Shown one piece after another: positions 44,355 to 53,471 of a stretch of DNA of 64,000 nucleotides; position 1 is the stretch's first letter; every line of letters begins with the position of its first letter. The stretch is from contig QFXC01000002.1 in the NCBI GenBank assembly GCA_003349885.1, forward strand, positions 129,850 through 193,849, written 5' to 3'. Under the pieces are notes generated by a model that did not search any database, was not told where the DNA came from, and saw only the letters and a list, made by a program, of their open reading frames with translations. Source of the stretch: an endosymbiont of Galathealinum brachiosum (GTDB lineage Bacteria; Pseudomonadota; Gammaproteobacteria; SZUA-229). Made by a program: the position numbers and the translations under genes.

Positions 44355-45199
44355 GTGACGAAGAAAATAAATTTCCTGGTGAAAATAACACCGGGCACTT
44401 CTGGGACGATGATCTACGCGAGTTAGATAACGAGCCACCAACCTGGTGGACTATCGGTTTTCACGCGAGCTGGATTTTTGTAATAGTTTACACACTGCTC
44501 TACCCTTCATGGCCAATGATAGATACACATTTCAAAGGCTTGCTGGGCTGGACTTCAATTGCTGAATATAAAGAAGATTTAAAATCAATTGAAAGTGTAC
44601 GTGCACCTTATGAAAATAAAATAAAAGACATGTCAGCTGCTGATATTTTAGCCGATGACAATCTGTCTAAATATGTAACTGCATCAGGCAAAGTTCTGTT
44701 CGGTGATAACTGTTCAGCCTGTCATGGTGCGGGTGGTCAGGGCAACGTTGGTTTCCCTGTACTTGCTGATGATGACTGGTTATATGGTGGCACAATTACT
44801 GACATTGAAACTTCAATCAATGTTGGACGTCAGGGCATTATGCCGGGTCATGCTGCAATGCTTGATGATGAGAAAATTGATGCACTTTCAACGTCTATTT
44901 TTGAAGGAAAAGCAGTTGAAAACGCTTCATATACAGAAGCAGGTTGTATTGGTTGTCATGGTGCAGACGGTAAAGGCCTGTCATTTATGGGCTCAGCTAA
45001 TCTGGTTGATGGTATCTATCGTTTTACTGCGGCAGATCAACTTTCCAGCATTAAACACACTATAAAATATGGTGTAAATAATCCAGCTGATTCTCAAAGT
45101 CGTATTGCGGTTATGCCAGCATTTGGTGGCGCTAAATTATCCGACACCGAGATTAAAAAGTTAGCTGTTTATGTACATAAACTAGGCGGTGGTCAATAA
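44351..45199 (+). CDS. ccoP: cbb3-type cytochrome c oxidase subunit III (dihaem)
   Basis: 282 residues. After a cytoplasmic N-terminus (HFWDDDLRELDNEPPTWW) comes one helix (~35-55), then two cytochrome c domains with haem motifs DNCSACHGAGGQG (~119) and AGCIGCHGADGKG (~198) and Met ligands in GIMPGHAAM and AVMPAFGG. It receives electrons from soluble cytochromes and passes them to CcoO and CcoN. A 39-codon gene follows within 56 nt. Confidence 0.96.
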   Translation: MSDEENKFPGENNTGHFWDDDLRELDNEPPTWWTIGFHASWIFVIVYTLLYPSWPMIDTHFKGLLGWTSIAEYKEDLKSIESVRAPYENKIKDMSAADILADDNLSKYVTASGKVLFGDNCSACHGAGGQGNVGFPVLADDDWLYGGTITDIETSINVGRQGIMPGHAAMLDDEKIDALSTSIFEGKAVENASYTEAGCIGCHGADGKGLSFMGSANLVDGIYRFTAADQLSSIKHTIKYGVNNPADSQSRIAVMPAFGGAKLSDTEIKKLAVYVHKLGGGQ

Positions 45200-45254
45200 G
45201 CTATTAAGCGAATAACTACTGCCCATTTAAATATAAAAATACCTGAGGAGGTAT

Positions 45255-45374
45255 ATGATGGATGCGGTAGTTATTGGTTCAATCGGTGCTGTAGTGTTGA
45301 GTATTGTTGTGTTTATCGGTTTCCTTGGATACTGGCTACGCAAAATAATTAATCACCCGCCCAGTCATGATTGA
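45255..45374 (+). CDS. 39-residue single-helix membrane peptide in the cbb3 operon (CcoM-like candidate)
   Basis: The frame begins MMDAVVIGSIGAVVLSIVVF and continues IGFLGYWLRKIINHPPSHD. One helix (~4-27) precedes a basic cytoplasmic-type tail. GAGGAGG lies 6-8 nt before the ATG, a strong ribosome binding site. A perfect terminator follows 17 nt after the stop, so this is the last gene of ccoNOQP. Size and topology resemble CcoM, the small helix found in the Pseudomonas stutzeri cbb3 structure (established knowledge; homology not tested). The second ATG at 45258 could also be the start. Confidence 0.8.
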   Translation: MMDAVVIGSIGAVVLSIVVFIGFLGYWLRKIINHPPSHD

Positions 45375-45390
45375 GCGCTAGTTGATCATT

Positions 45391-45426
45391 AAATAACGAA
45401 AGGGGCTTTTGCCCCTTTCGTTATTT
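45391..45426. terminator. Terminator of the ccoNOQP operon
   Basis: A 16-bp perfect stem (AAATAACGAAAGGGGC / GCCCCTTTCGTTATTT) with a TTTT loop and a following T-rich run. It separates ccoNOQP and the small peptide gene from ccoGHIS. Confidence 0.9.
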
Positions 45427-45496
45427 TTACGCTTTTAAAATTACATAGTTTAAATATGAATTTTCTCTTAGATTTTAAGATTACTTATCTTGTAAA

Positions 45497-45538
45497 TTGA
45501 TAATTATTATAGTGATAATATTTTTTTATCTTCATAAT
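45497..45538 (+). promoter_or_regulatory. Candidate FNR-type promoter for ccoGHIS (degenerate)
   Basis: TTGAT-AATT-ATTAT (45497-45510) matches the FNR consensus in 8 of 10 positions, and CATAAT (45533-45538) is at the class II offset. The surrounding TGATAATTATTATAGTGATA could also be read as a Fur-type site. The rest of the 357-nt gap 45427-45783 is AT-rich with no supported gene. Confidence 0.4.
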
Positions 45539-45783
45539 CAATCATGTGAAAATAAAAAAGTAAGACACGAAAACAGGCAATAAATTAAGCGTCATCCTCA
45601 CGTAGTTTCACATAGGATTCCGATAACAATAGCTGGTATTTTAAAATACAGAAACACCAACTCAATCGCGGAAAATGACGATGCATATTTTTAAGTGATG
45701 GGACATCACAATAAGATTAAAAAAACAGCGCCATACAAAGATACACATGATGTTATTAAGATATAAACTGTGCGGAGAAACGA

Positions 45784-47220
45784 GTGGACGTTAAAGTCTC
45801 AAAAGAAAACACTGATTGCGAAAAAAGCGCGGCAGAATTATACGAAGAAGCCGATCACTGGCATGTTAATACCGGTGATGAAATTATTCATGCGAAGCGT
45901 ATGGGTGGTAAATTTCGAGACCTTAAATTAAAAGCTGCGGCTACGTGGTTAATATTTTTTCTTGGCCCCTACCTTCGCTGGGATGGCTCACAGGCTGTTT
46001 TATTTGATATCCCTAATCGTAAATTTCAAATATTTGATATTACTATCCTGCCACAGGATGTGTGGTTACTTGCATTAATATTATTATTCTTTGCTATCTT
46101 ACTTGCTGCCATTACCTCGGTTGCGGGGCGTGTATTTTGTGGCTATTTCTGTTTTCAGACAATATGGACAGATGCATTTACAAAAATAGAAGAATTACTC
46201 GAAGGCTCACCAGCTAAACGACGCAAACTGGATAAAGCCCCCTGGGATGCTCGAAAAATTCGTATTAAAGTCATTAAACATAGTGCATGGCTTTCAATCG
46301 GTTTTCTCACCGGTTTTTCATTCTCTGCCTGGTTCACTGATGCATATCAGTTATGGATTGATGTATTAACATTACAGGCCAGTGTATTTATATATGTTAT
46401 GTTACTGGTATTCACTCTAGGCACTTATGTACTCGCTGGATTTATGCGTGAGCAGGCCTGTTTCTGGTTATGCCCATATGCACGTATTCAGGGCGTAATG
46501 TATGATACTGAAACTATTTTACCTACCTACGACATTGCTCGTGGCGAACCCCGCGGAAAACTGACAAAAGGCAATGTAGTTGAGGGTAACGGAGACTGTA
46601 TTTCCTGCAATCAATGCGTAGCCGTATGCCCTACCGGCATTGATATTCGTGGCGGCCAACAGGAAGGCTGTATCACCTGTGGTTTATGTCTTGATGCATG
46701 TGACTCAGTGATGGATAAAATCGGCAAACCCCGTGGTTTGATACGTTATGCATCAATGAATGAAATGAAAGGCATAGAAGTCAAACCTTTACATAAACGA
46801 CCACGCGTATTAATTTATTTAGGTATTATTGCATTTGCTGTGACTGGCCTTTTATATGGTTTAACTCACCTTGGCACATTTGACCTGAAAGTAATACATG
46901 AACGCCAACCACTCTTTGTACAAATGAGTAGTGGTGACTTTCAAAACAAATATGAATTAAAAATTCTGAATAAAACTGATAAAGTAATGAATGTCAGCAT
47001 TTCAGTAACCGGTACCGATAATATTACAACCAAGGGCATTCGTGAAAAAATGTCACTGGCACCCAGTAAACTTACATCGTTTACAGTCTTTTTATCAATT
47101 CCTAAAAAGGATTTGAAAAAGTCACGAACACCTGTTTACTTTACGATTGATTCGTATGAAGAATTTGATGATTCAACCGAATATCAAAGTATGTTCTACG
47201 GCCCTAAATATTTAGATTAA
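45784..47220 (+). CDS. ccoG: Cytochrome oxidase maturation protein CcoG (FixG, polyferredoxin-like)
   Basis: 478 residues. Five hydrophobic segments and two [4Fe-4S] clusters with the spacings CISCNQCVAVCP and CITCGLCLDACD (~276-310). The upstream membrane Cys motifs FCGYFCFQTIW and CFWLCPYARIQG are also present, and a C-terminal Ig-like FixG domain occupies ~365-478. In relatives CcoG reduces Cu(II) during copper delivery to cbb3 oxidase. The start is GTG 45784 with GGAG upstream. First gene of the maturation set G-H-I-S. Confidence 0.96.
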   Translation: MDVKVSKENTDCEKSAAELYEEADHWHVNTGDEIIHAKRMGGKFRDLKLKAAATWLIFFLGPYLRWDGSQAVLFDIPNRKFQIFDITILPQDVWLLALILLFFAILLAAITSVAGRVFCGYFCFQTIWTDAFTKIEELLEGSPAKRRKLDKAPWDARKIRIKVIKHSAWLSIGFLTGFSFSAWFTDAYQLWIDVLTLQASVFIYVMLLVFTLGTYVLAGFMREQACFWLCPYARIQGVMYDTETILPTYDIARGEPRGKLTKGNVVEGNGDCISCNQCVAVCPTGIDIRGGQQEGCITCGLCLDACDSVMDKIGKPRGLIRYASMNEMKGIEVKPLHKRPRVLIYLGIIAFAVTGLLYGLTHLGTFDLKVIHERQPLFVQMSSGDFQNKYELKILNKTDKVMNVSISVTGTDNITTKGIREKMSLAPSKLTSFTVFLSIPKKDLKKSRTPVYFTIDSYEEFDDSTEYQSMFYGPKYLD

Positions 47221-47234
47221 AGATCTGGTAACAC

Positions 47235-47780
47235 ATGAGCGAATTAAGTATGAATAAAGATTCTTACCCCCATAAGATATCACAGGACAACCCTAAAGGT
47301 TTGAAGAACCCCTGGGTTTTAGGCTGGCTGGCATTAGTGGCTGTTGTACTGGTAGTAAACATTGGTTTTATCAGCCTGGCTTTTATTACCAACCCCGGTC
47401 TGGTTGATGAAGATTATTATGAAAACGCTGAAGACTATGAAGAAAATCTGGTTAAGTATCGCACTGCACGTGCAGCACTTGGCTGGACATATCAGGCTGC
47501 ATTTCCAAACAATCCTGTAATCAATAAGAAAACACCTTATCGATTAACCATAGTTGATAAAGCAGGACTGCCGCTAACCGCTGCAAAAGTAAAACTAATT
47601 GCCTATCGCCCTTCAGATGCTTCCGCAGATTTTGAAATCGCGCTATCGGAAGTTGATGCAGGCATATATGAAGCTGATGTCACATACTCATTGAAGGGTA
47701 TCTGGGAAATCACTACTGTTATTGAGCGTGAAGACAGTAAATATGACTTTAAGAGACGCGCTAGTATTGTGACTGAATAA
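47235..47780 (+). CDS. ccoH: FixH-family protein CcoH
   Basis: 181 residues: one helix near the N-terminus (WVLGWLALVAVVLVVNIGFI, ~27-50) followed by the family motif NPGLVDEDYYENAEDYEENL and a periplasmic beta-rich domain (YRLTIVDKAGLPLTAAKV, FKRRASI). CcoH is needed for stable assembly of cbb3 oxidase. It starts 14 nt after ccoG. Confidence 0.92.
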   Translation: MSELSMNKDSYPHKISQDNPKGLKNPWVLGWLALVAVVLVVNIGFISLAFITNPGLVDEDYYENAEDYEENLVKYRTARAALGWTYQAAFPNNPVINKKTPYRLTIVDKAGLPLTAAKVKLIAYRPSDASADFEIALSEVDAGIYEADVTYSLKGIWEITTVIEREDSKYDFKRRASIVTE

Positions 47781-47790
47781 ACCATATCAT

Positions 47791-47878
47791 GTCATGCTGA
47801 GTGAAGCCGAATAATCTGCTTTCATACTCATACCTGCCACTTTGCGATACCAGACCCTTCGGCTTCGCTCAGCATGAC
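47791..47878. repeat. Inverted repeat of the CTGAGCGAAGCCGAA type
   Basis: Arms of 21 bp at 47791-47811 and 47858-47878 with one mismatch, built on ATGCTGAGTGAAGCCGAA and its complement. This motif is a familiar dispersed repeat in many bacterial genomes. It lies in the gap between ccoH and ccoI and could form a hairpin in the mRNA. Confidence 0.82.
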
Positions 47879-47895
47879 AGATTAAATAATACTTA

Positions 47896-50403
47896 ATGCA
47901 AAACACCTCCTCACAAAACTCATCATGCTTCCACTGCGGTCTGCCCGTAGATGATAACAACCGTGTAGAAAAAATTATTCAGAAAAAGAGCCAGCAATTT
48001 TGTTGTCACGGCTGTAGCTCAGTTTGTGAAATGATTTACGACTCTGGTCTGGAAGGATTTTACCAACGCACACCTGATGGGCAGTTACTCGCCCCTCCTC
48101 CTGAGCCTCCTCAGGAAACCCAACTTTACGACATCGATGAAATACAAAGCGAATTTGTGCACGACCATGGGGATGGCACGGGAAATGCTCTGGGTAATAT
48201 TCGTGATATGCATTTAATCGTTGAAGGCATTCACTGCTCAGCCTGTGTCTGGTTAATTGAACGAAGTCTGGCAAAACAACCGGGCATTATCGATGTAAAA
48301 GTAAATCTGGCGAATAAACGTTTAATGGTTCGTTGGGATAACTCACAAAACAAAATTTCATCTATTATTGAATTTCTTGGCAGCATTGGATATTCCGCAA
48401 CACCATTTAACCCGGAAACGGCTGAAGGCACAATTAAGAAACAGAATCGCGCTCTGTTATTACGTATGGCTTTCGCTGCATTTAGCATGATGAATCTGTT
48501 ATGGATTTCAATTGCATTATATAGCGGTGCAGATGAAGGTGAGTATAAATCCCTATTCCACTGGATCGGTTTTATTCTCGCCACACCTACCCTGCTTTAT
48601 TCCGGCTGGCCATTTATCAAAGGTGCCTGGACCAGTTTTAAAAATCTGAATCTCACCATGGATGTGCCTATCGCTATTGGTGCAACCGCCACATACAGTT
48701 ACTCTGTTTTTGTAACAATCGCACACTCTATGGGCCAGAGCAGCGTGGGTGAGGTTTATTACGATACGGTTGTGAATTTTATTTTCGTAATTCTTGTCGG
48801 GCGTTTCCTGGAAGCAAAATCAAAACGACATGCTGTTTCAGCCACTCAACGTTTAATGGACTTACAACCTCGAGTTGCACATGTTCTACGTGATAATGAA
48901 ACCCATATTGTACCTATACGAAGCATACAGAAAGATGAGTTAATTTTAATTAAACCCGGTGAAAAAGTACCGGTTGACGGGATTATTACATCAGGCTCTT
49001 CATCAGTAGACGAAGCTTTATTAAGCGGTGAATCAGCACCGGTTAAAAAACAGGCCAGAGATATTTTATCCGCTGGCACTGTAAATATAGAAAATGCCTT
49101 AACCGTTAAAGTAACTGCAATACTACGAAACACATCACTGGGAAAAATTATTAGTCTGGTTGAAGAAGCCCAGGCCAGTAAAGCCCCTATTCAATGCATT
49201 GCTGATCAAATTGTTCCCTGGTTTGTAGCCATTACTTTATTACTCGCAAGTTTAACTTTTATTTACTGGTTTAATGACGGCATTGAATACGCCCTGTTAG
49301 CAGCCACATCCGTATTAATTATTACCTGCCCCTGCGCATTTGGTTTGGCCACACCTATGTCTATTGCTGTTGCTTCTGGTTTAGCCGCACGTAATGGCCT
49401 GTTAATTAAAAACGGTGCTGTCCTTGAATATTTATCTGATGTGCAACATTTTGTCTTTGATAAAACCGGTACATTAACCGAAGGAAAAATGCGGGTAAAA
49501 GCAATCATTACTGATATGAATATTTCAACTAATGATAAACAGGCCATATTAGAAAAAGTAGCTCACCTTGAAAGCCTCTCGGAGCACTCCATTGCCAGCG
49601 CTATTTTAAATTATGCCGAAGACAACAACATAACCCCTGATTCACAAAGAGTTAAAAATGTTATCAATAAACCCGGTTATGGAATTAGTGGCGAAATTGA
49701 TCAACAGTTAATAATGGTTGGCACAACAAAGTTATTAGAAACACATAACATTAAACTCAATACTGATTATTTAGATCAGTCTTCGGATAAGGAAGTAACG
49801 GGTATTAGTTGCGTACACATTGCCATTGATAATAAACATATCGGCTTTATAACGATAGCGGATCAACTAAGATCCGATGCTAAAAGCCTCATTTCTAATC
49901 TACGAAATTCAGGCATAGAGTTAACGTTACTTAGCGGTGATAAACAGGCGGTAGCTGAAGCAGTTGCAAATGATCTGGGCGGCATGAATGTAATAGCTGA
50001 AGTTTTACCCGGTGAAAAAGATAAAGTAATACAAAACCTGCAAAATCAGGGGCAACACGTAGCAATGATTGGAGATGGTGTAAATGATGCTCCTGCATTG
50101 ATTCGTGCCGATGTAGGCATTGCTATTGGCTCTGGCACTGATGTATCCATGGAGAGTGCTGACATCGTATTACTCAGTAACGAACTGGATAAAATTCGCC
50201 TTGCTGCTGACCTGTCTAAACGAACGCTACGCACCATTCGGCAGAATATCAGCATGTCCATTGCATATAATATTATAATGGTACCACTGGCAATGATGGC
50301 ATTTGTAACCCCGTTATTTGCCGCCATTGCGATGCCCATTAGCTCTTTAGCCGTTATTGGTAATGCATCCAGGATAAGAACACTTTTTAAAAATACAGAT
50401 TAA
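47896..50403 (+). CDS. ccoI: Copper-exporting P-type ATPase CcoI (FixI)
   Basis: 835-residue P1B ATPase that supplies copper for cbb3 oxidase assembly. The N-terminus has a Cys cluster (CFHCGLPV, CCHGCSSVCEMIY) and a heavy-metal-associated domain (EGIHCSACVWLIERSL). Eight helices, the metal path motif ITCPCAFGLATP, phosphorylation site VFDKTGTLTEGK, and hinge MIGDGVNDAPALIRADVGIA are present. CPC and the N-terminal layout match the CcoI/FixI type rather than CopA. It is followed by ccoS. Confidence 0.96.
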   Translation: MQNTSSQNSSCFHCGLPVDDNNRVEKIIQKKSQQFCCHGCSSVCEMIYDSGLEGFYQRTPDGQLLAPPPEPPQETQLYDIDEIQSEFVHDHGDGTGNALGNIRDMHLIVEGIHCSACVWLIERSLAKQPGIIDVKVNLANKRLMVRWDNSQNKISSIIEFLGSIGYSATPFNPETAEGTIKKQNRALLLRMAFAAFSMMNLLWISIALYSGADEGEYKSLFHWIGFILATPTLLYSGWPFIKGAWTSFKNLNLTMDVPIAIGATATYSYSVFVTIAHSMGQSSVGEVYYDTVVNFIFVILVGRFLEAKSKRHAVSATQRLMDLQPRVAHVLRDNETHIVPIRSIQKDELILIKPGEKVPVDGIITSGSSSVDEALLSGESAPVKKQARDILSAGTVNIENALTVKVTAILRNTSLGKIISLVEEAQASKAPIQCIADQIVPWFVAITLLLASLTFIYWFNDGIEYALLAATSVLIITCPCAFGLATPMSIAVASGLAARNGLLIKNGAVLEYLSDVQHFVFDKTGTLTEGKMRVKAIITDMNISTNDKQAILEKVAHLESLSEHSIASAILNYAEDNNITPDSQRVKNVINKPGYGISGEIDQQLIMVGTTKLLETHNIKLNTDYLDQSSDKEVTGISCVHIAIDNKHIGFITIADQLRSDAKSLISNLRNSGIELTLLSGDKQAVAEAVANDLGGMNVIAEVLPGEKDKVIQNLQNQGQHVAMIGDGVNDAPALIRADVGIAIGSGTDVSMESADIVLLSNELDKIRLAADLSKRTLRTIRQNISMSIAYNIIMVPLAMMAFVTPLFAAIAMPISSLAVIGNASRIRTLFKNTD

Positions 50404-50416
50404 TATTGAGATAGTT

Positions 50417-50626
50417 ATGGACGTAATTTACGGTTTAATACCTTTAATGATAGGCCTGGGCTTAATAGGTGTAGTGATTTTTATCTGGTCTGTGAAAAGC
50501 GGTCAATATGAAGATCTTGAAGGCGATGCAAACCGAATTTTAATGGATGATGATGATCCATTACTGCCTGATAGCCACTCAAAAAAGACACCGGATAATC
50601 AGGAGGAAAACCAGGAAGAAAAATAG
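50417..50626 (+). CDS. ccoS: cbb3 oxidase maturation protein CcoS
   Basis: 69 residues, 14 nt after ccoI. One helix (~4-27, YGLIPLMIGLGLIGVVIFIW) followed by SVKSGQYEDLEGDANRILMDDD, the hallmark of CcoS, and a polar tail. It is required for cofactor insertion into the oxidase. It completes the G-H-I-S set. Confidence 0.93.
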   Translation: MDVIYGLIPLMIGLGLIGVVIFIWSVKSGQYEDLEGDANRILMDDDDPLLPDSHSKKTPDNQEENQEEK

Positions 50627-50678
50627 ATGCTTTTTATATTAAAGCGTAATATTAATTTCCTGTGTGTTTATTTAGCTA

Positions 50679-51050
50679 TTATTCGCTAAGCACCCATTTT
50701 CGAGCATCTTCAATAGCTGGAAATATTTCACATTCAAATAGTTTACCTAACATTTGATCACGATAACCATTTGCTAAAGCAATAAGCGGTTCCTGATTTA
50801 CAACCAGTGCGATTTTAAGCTTACCTTTCGAAAACGATATCATTTCATCCGTAACTGCATACGCTTTTGTGTGGGCTGTTTCGATTGAATAACCGGTTAC
50901 CCCTAAGAAGTCATTAATAATATATTTGATATCATTAAATTCAGGACTAGAGTGCAATTCAAAGTTTGCTTCTAAAATTTCATCTCCATTTATTTCACCT
51001 GTGAATTCCCTATAAAGACCTTCAGTTTCCCATGTGTTTTTATGTGGCAT
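50679..51050 (-). CDS. Conserved-looking small cytoplasmic protein, possibly STAS/SpoIIAA-like
   Basis: 123 residues from ATG 50679-51050 strand end (GTG 51053 is one codon longer). There is no signal peptide or helix that looks transmembrane. Alternating strands and helices (LYREFTGEINGDEILEANFE, YIINDFLGVTGYS, KIALVVNQEPLIALAN, CEIFPAIEDARKWV) resemble the SpoIIAA-like/STAS-related small proteins of gammaproteobacteria, but I do not recognise a family with confidence. It converges with ccoS and is a single-gene unit. Confidence 0.65.
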   Translation of the reverse strand: MPHKNTWETEGLYREFTGEINGDEILEANFELHSSPEFNDIKYIINDFLGVTGYSIETAHTKAYAVTDEMISFSKGKLKIALVVNQEPLIALANGYRDQMLGKLFECEIFPAIEDARKWVLSE

Positions 51051-51156
51051 CACATTTACTTCTATAATTACGATTACTGGTTCCCATTATATAATGCTTA
51101 CTTAAATAACAGAACTTTTTTGAACTCACTTAAACTGCAGATTAAACATCAAACCT

Positions 51157-52752
51157 TCAGTTCGCTTCATTTTCAACATGCTCGGCAAAACCCGCACCCG
51201 CTTCTGTATATATATTAAATACCGCCGTTGCACCTGCTTTTTCCAATAAAACTGTCTCATCCGGATACCGGGCTATTGCTGTCACTCTCCCTGTAAAAGA
51301 AATCTTGCATAACTGCTCTAATGCATCAAGGTTAGCCTGAAGGTTAGGCAATGCCAGCATAACAAGATCGATATGATGATTCTTTTCAACTGTTTCCCAG
51401 AAATCTGCATCACTCGGATCACCATACAGAGCATTCTGTCCTGACAACTGATGCTTTTTGACTTTATCGGCATCAAAATCAATGCCGACGACGGTATCAC
51501 CATGCAATTCGCGCATTTTGTTATAAGCCCCATTACCAACTCTGCCCATACCAAAAATGGCGATAGTGGCACCGAGAGTGTCCAGCAACTGATCGTCTGA
51601 CAGCCTCTCCTTGCGTTGAAACTTTAATAAAGAGCCTCTAAACCTACTGTAAATTTTGTCATCAATTGCATTTAGAGGCGCAGATATAATAAAAGACGCG
51701 GATAACGCAATAGCAATAATCACCAGCCACTCTGCACTTATCCAACCATTTGTTACACCAATCGCAGCGACAATAAGACCAAATTCACTGTAGTTAGTCA
51801 GATTAAGGGTTGCCAGTAAAGAAGTTCGTGCACGTAGTCTAAAGCGGGTCATAAAAGCAAAAAATAGAGCCGATTTTATAAACATAAAGGGTACGAGCAA
51901 TAAACCAATCATGAGCGCTTCAAGCGTTAACAGGCCGGACATACCTATAGAAAGAAAAAAACCAACCAGGAACAGATCTTTAAAACCTAGCATCGATTTG
52001 GCTAACTCATTTGTTTTAGGATGAGTAGAAATCAAAACCCCCATAATTAACGCACCTAAATCATCTTTTACGCCACCCAGCTCAAATAACTCTGCCCCAC
52101 CTAACGCCAGCACGAGACCATATAAAATAAGTAACTCGCCATGCCCTGTCTTCTGTAAAAAATGATGAAATATTGGACGAGCTGGAATGAGTAGAAATAA
52201 CAACAAAGCCCAGGGGGAAGGAATTTTACCGGTAGACGCGGCCAGAAAAATAACCGCTGCCAGATCTTGCATAACCAGAATACCGATTGCGATACGCCCA
52301 TGTAGTGATTGCATTTCACCTTTTTCTTCCAGTGACTTAACAACAAAAACGGTACTGGAAAAACTCAATGCAAAAGCAAGCATTAATGAAAGCCTGAAAT
52401 CCAGGCCACTAAACAGTGATACATTCATTATTGCCAGAATGAAAATAGCAGTACCAAAAACTGCAAGAATTGTAGATATATGGAGTACGGTGACTGCCCA
52501 GACCTGACGCCGTATCAACACTTTCAGGTTTAATTTTAAACCAACCGTAAAGAGTAATAGCGTGATTCCAAGATCAGCCAGTTTCTGCAGCGTTTCACCA
52601 CTTGTGAACCCCATATAATTGAGCACAAAGCCAGTGAGCAGAAAACCAACCATCGGTGGCAGATTAATTACTTTCGCCAGATAACCTAGAAGAAAAGCCA
52701 GAGAGATCCAGCTAACATCACCTAGTGCGATTGCAACCCATTCAAAATCCAT
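51157..52752 (-). CDS. Kef-type monovalent cation/proton antiporter with RCK domain
   Basis: 531 residues. An N-terminal CPA2 exchanger domain of about 11-12 helices (~1-385, LPPMVGFLLTGFVLNYMGFT, GELLILYGLVLALGGAELFE, GVKDDLGALIMGVLIS) is followed by a TrkA-N/RCK nucleotide-binding domain (~393-515, ATIAIFGMGRVGNGAYNKM, GIDFDADKV). The arrangement is that of KefB/KefC potassium efflux systems, but no ancillary KefF/KefG quinone reductase is nearby and no TrkA-C domain is present. It probably exports K+ in exchange for H+. Confidence 0.9.
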   Translation of the reverse strand: MDFEWVAIALGDVSWISLAFLLGYLAKVINLPPMVGFLLTGFVLNYMGFTSGETLQKLADLGITLLLFTVGLKLNLKVLIRRQVWAVTVLHISTILAVFGTAIFILAIMNVSLFSGLDFRLSLMLAFALSFSSTVFVVKSLEEKGEMQSLHGRIAIGILVMQDLAAVIFLAASTGKIPSPWALLLFLLIPARPIFHHFLQKTGHGELLILYGLVLALGGAELFELGGVKDDLGALIMGVLISTHPKTNELAKSMLGFKDLFLVGFFLSIGMSGLLTLEALMIGLLLVPFMFIKSALFFAFMTRFRLRARTSLLATLNLTNYSEFGLIVAAIGVTNGWISAEWLVIIAIALSASFIISAPLNAIDDKIYSRFRGSLLKFQRKERLSDDQLLDTLGATIAIFGMGRVGNGAYNKMRELHGDTVVGIDFDADKVKKHQLSGQNALYGDPSDADFWETVEKNHHIDLVMLALPNLQANLDALEQLCKISFTGRVTAIARYPDETVLLEKAGATAVFNIYTEAGAGFAEHVENEAN

Positions 52753-52927
52753 GGATTATTTCCCGTTTATTTTTAAATTAAATATACACCATCAATAAAG
52801 CACAGAGTTCAGTTGACATTCTTGCTTTAGATTAAGCTGATAGTAACAATTTGTAGCTATACTCATAATACAGGTTACGAGTATAGTGTAATAACGTTAT
52901 TTTACTGTTTCTTAACAGGATATGGTT

Positions 52928-53407
52928 ATGAATGATAAAAATAATAAAGTCCTCTCAGCTGAACCAGGGCATGAACTTATTGGTGATTCTGATGATAAGT
53001 TTATGGAGTTTCTCCATAAAATAATACGTGTGGCTGTAAAAGTGCTAGCGGCATTAATGGTTGTTGTTATTGTATGGGGTTTGGGGGATGTTGTTTATGT
53101 TTTATATCAGCGCCTGACGGCTCCACCATTCCTGCTTTTAAGCATCAGTGATATCCTCGCTACATTTGGTGCATTTCTAGCGGTACTTATTGCTATTGAA
53201 ATTTTCATAAATATAACTCTCTACCTCAAAACCAATGTTATTCCGGTCAGATTAGTTGTAGCGACTGCACTGATGGCTATTTCACGTAAAGTAATAATAT
53301 TTGACTTCGATGAAATCACACCAATGTTCGTTCTGGCAACAGGCGTTGTTGTATTAGCCTTAGGGATAACTTACTGGCTCATTAGCAATAAATCTATGAA
53401 CGATTAA
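52928..53407 (+). CDS. PsiE-family membrane protein
   Basis: 159 residues with four hydrophobic segments (~32-57, 68-95, 100-115, 130-155). The order and motifs (LATFGAFLAVLIAIEIFINI, VRLVVATALMAISRKVIIFD) match the phosphate-starvation-inducible PsiE family of unknown biochemical role. ATG 52928 is preferred because AGGA is 7 nt upstream; the ATG at 52922 is too close to it. It is followed by a P-type ATPase gene after 64 nt. Confidence 0.85.
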   Translation: MNDKNNKVLSAEPGHELIGDSDDKFMEFLHKIIRVAVKVLAALMVVVIVWGLGDVVYVLYQRLTAPPFLLLSISDILATFGAFLAVLIAIEIFINITLYLKTNVIPVRLVVATALMAISRKVIIFDFDEITPMFVLATGVVVLALGITYWLISNKSMND

Positions 53408-53471
53408 ACCATATTAATTTCCGACTTTTTTACTTAGAAACTTAAAATCACTCCATCATAAAGGTACATAA

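Noticed and set aside
44703..45065. 120-codon plus-strand frame inside ccoP
   Set aside because: Alternate frame of ccoP, which has intact haem motifs in its own frame.
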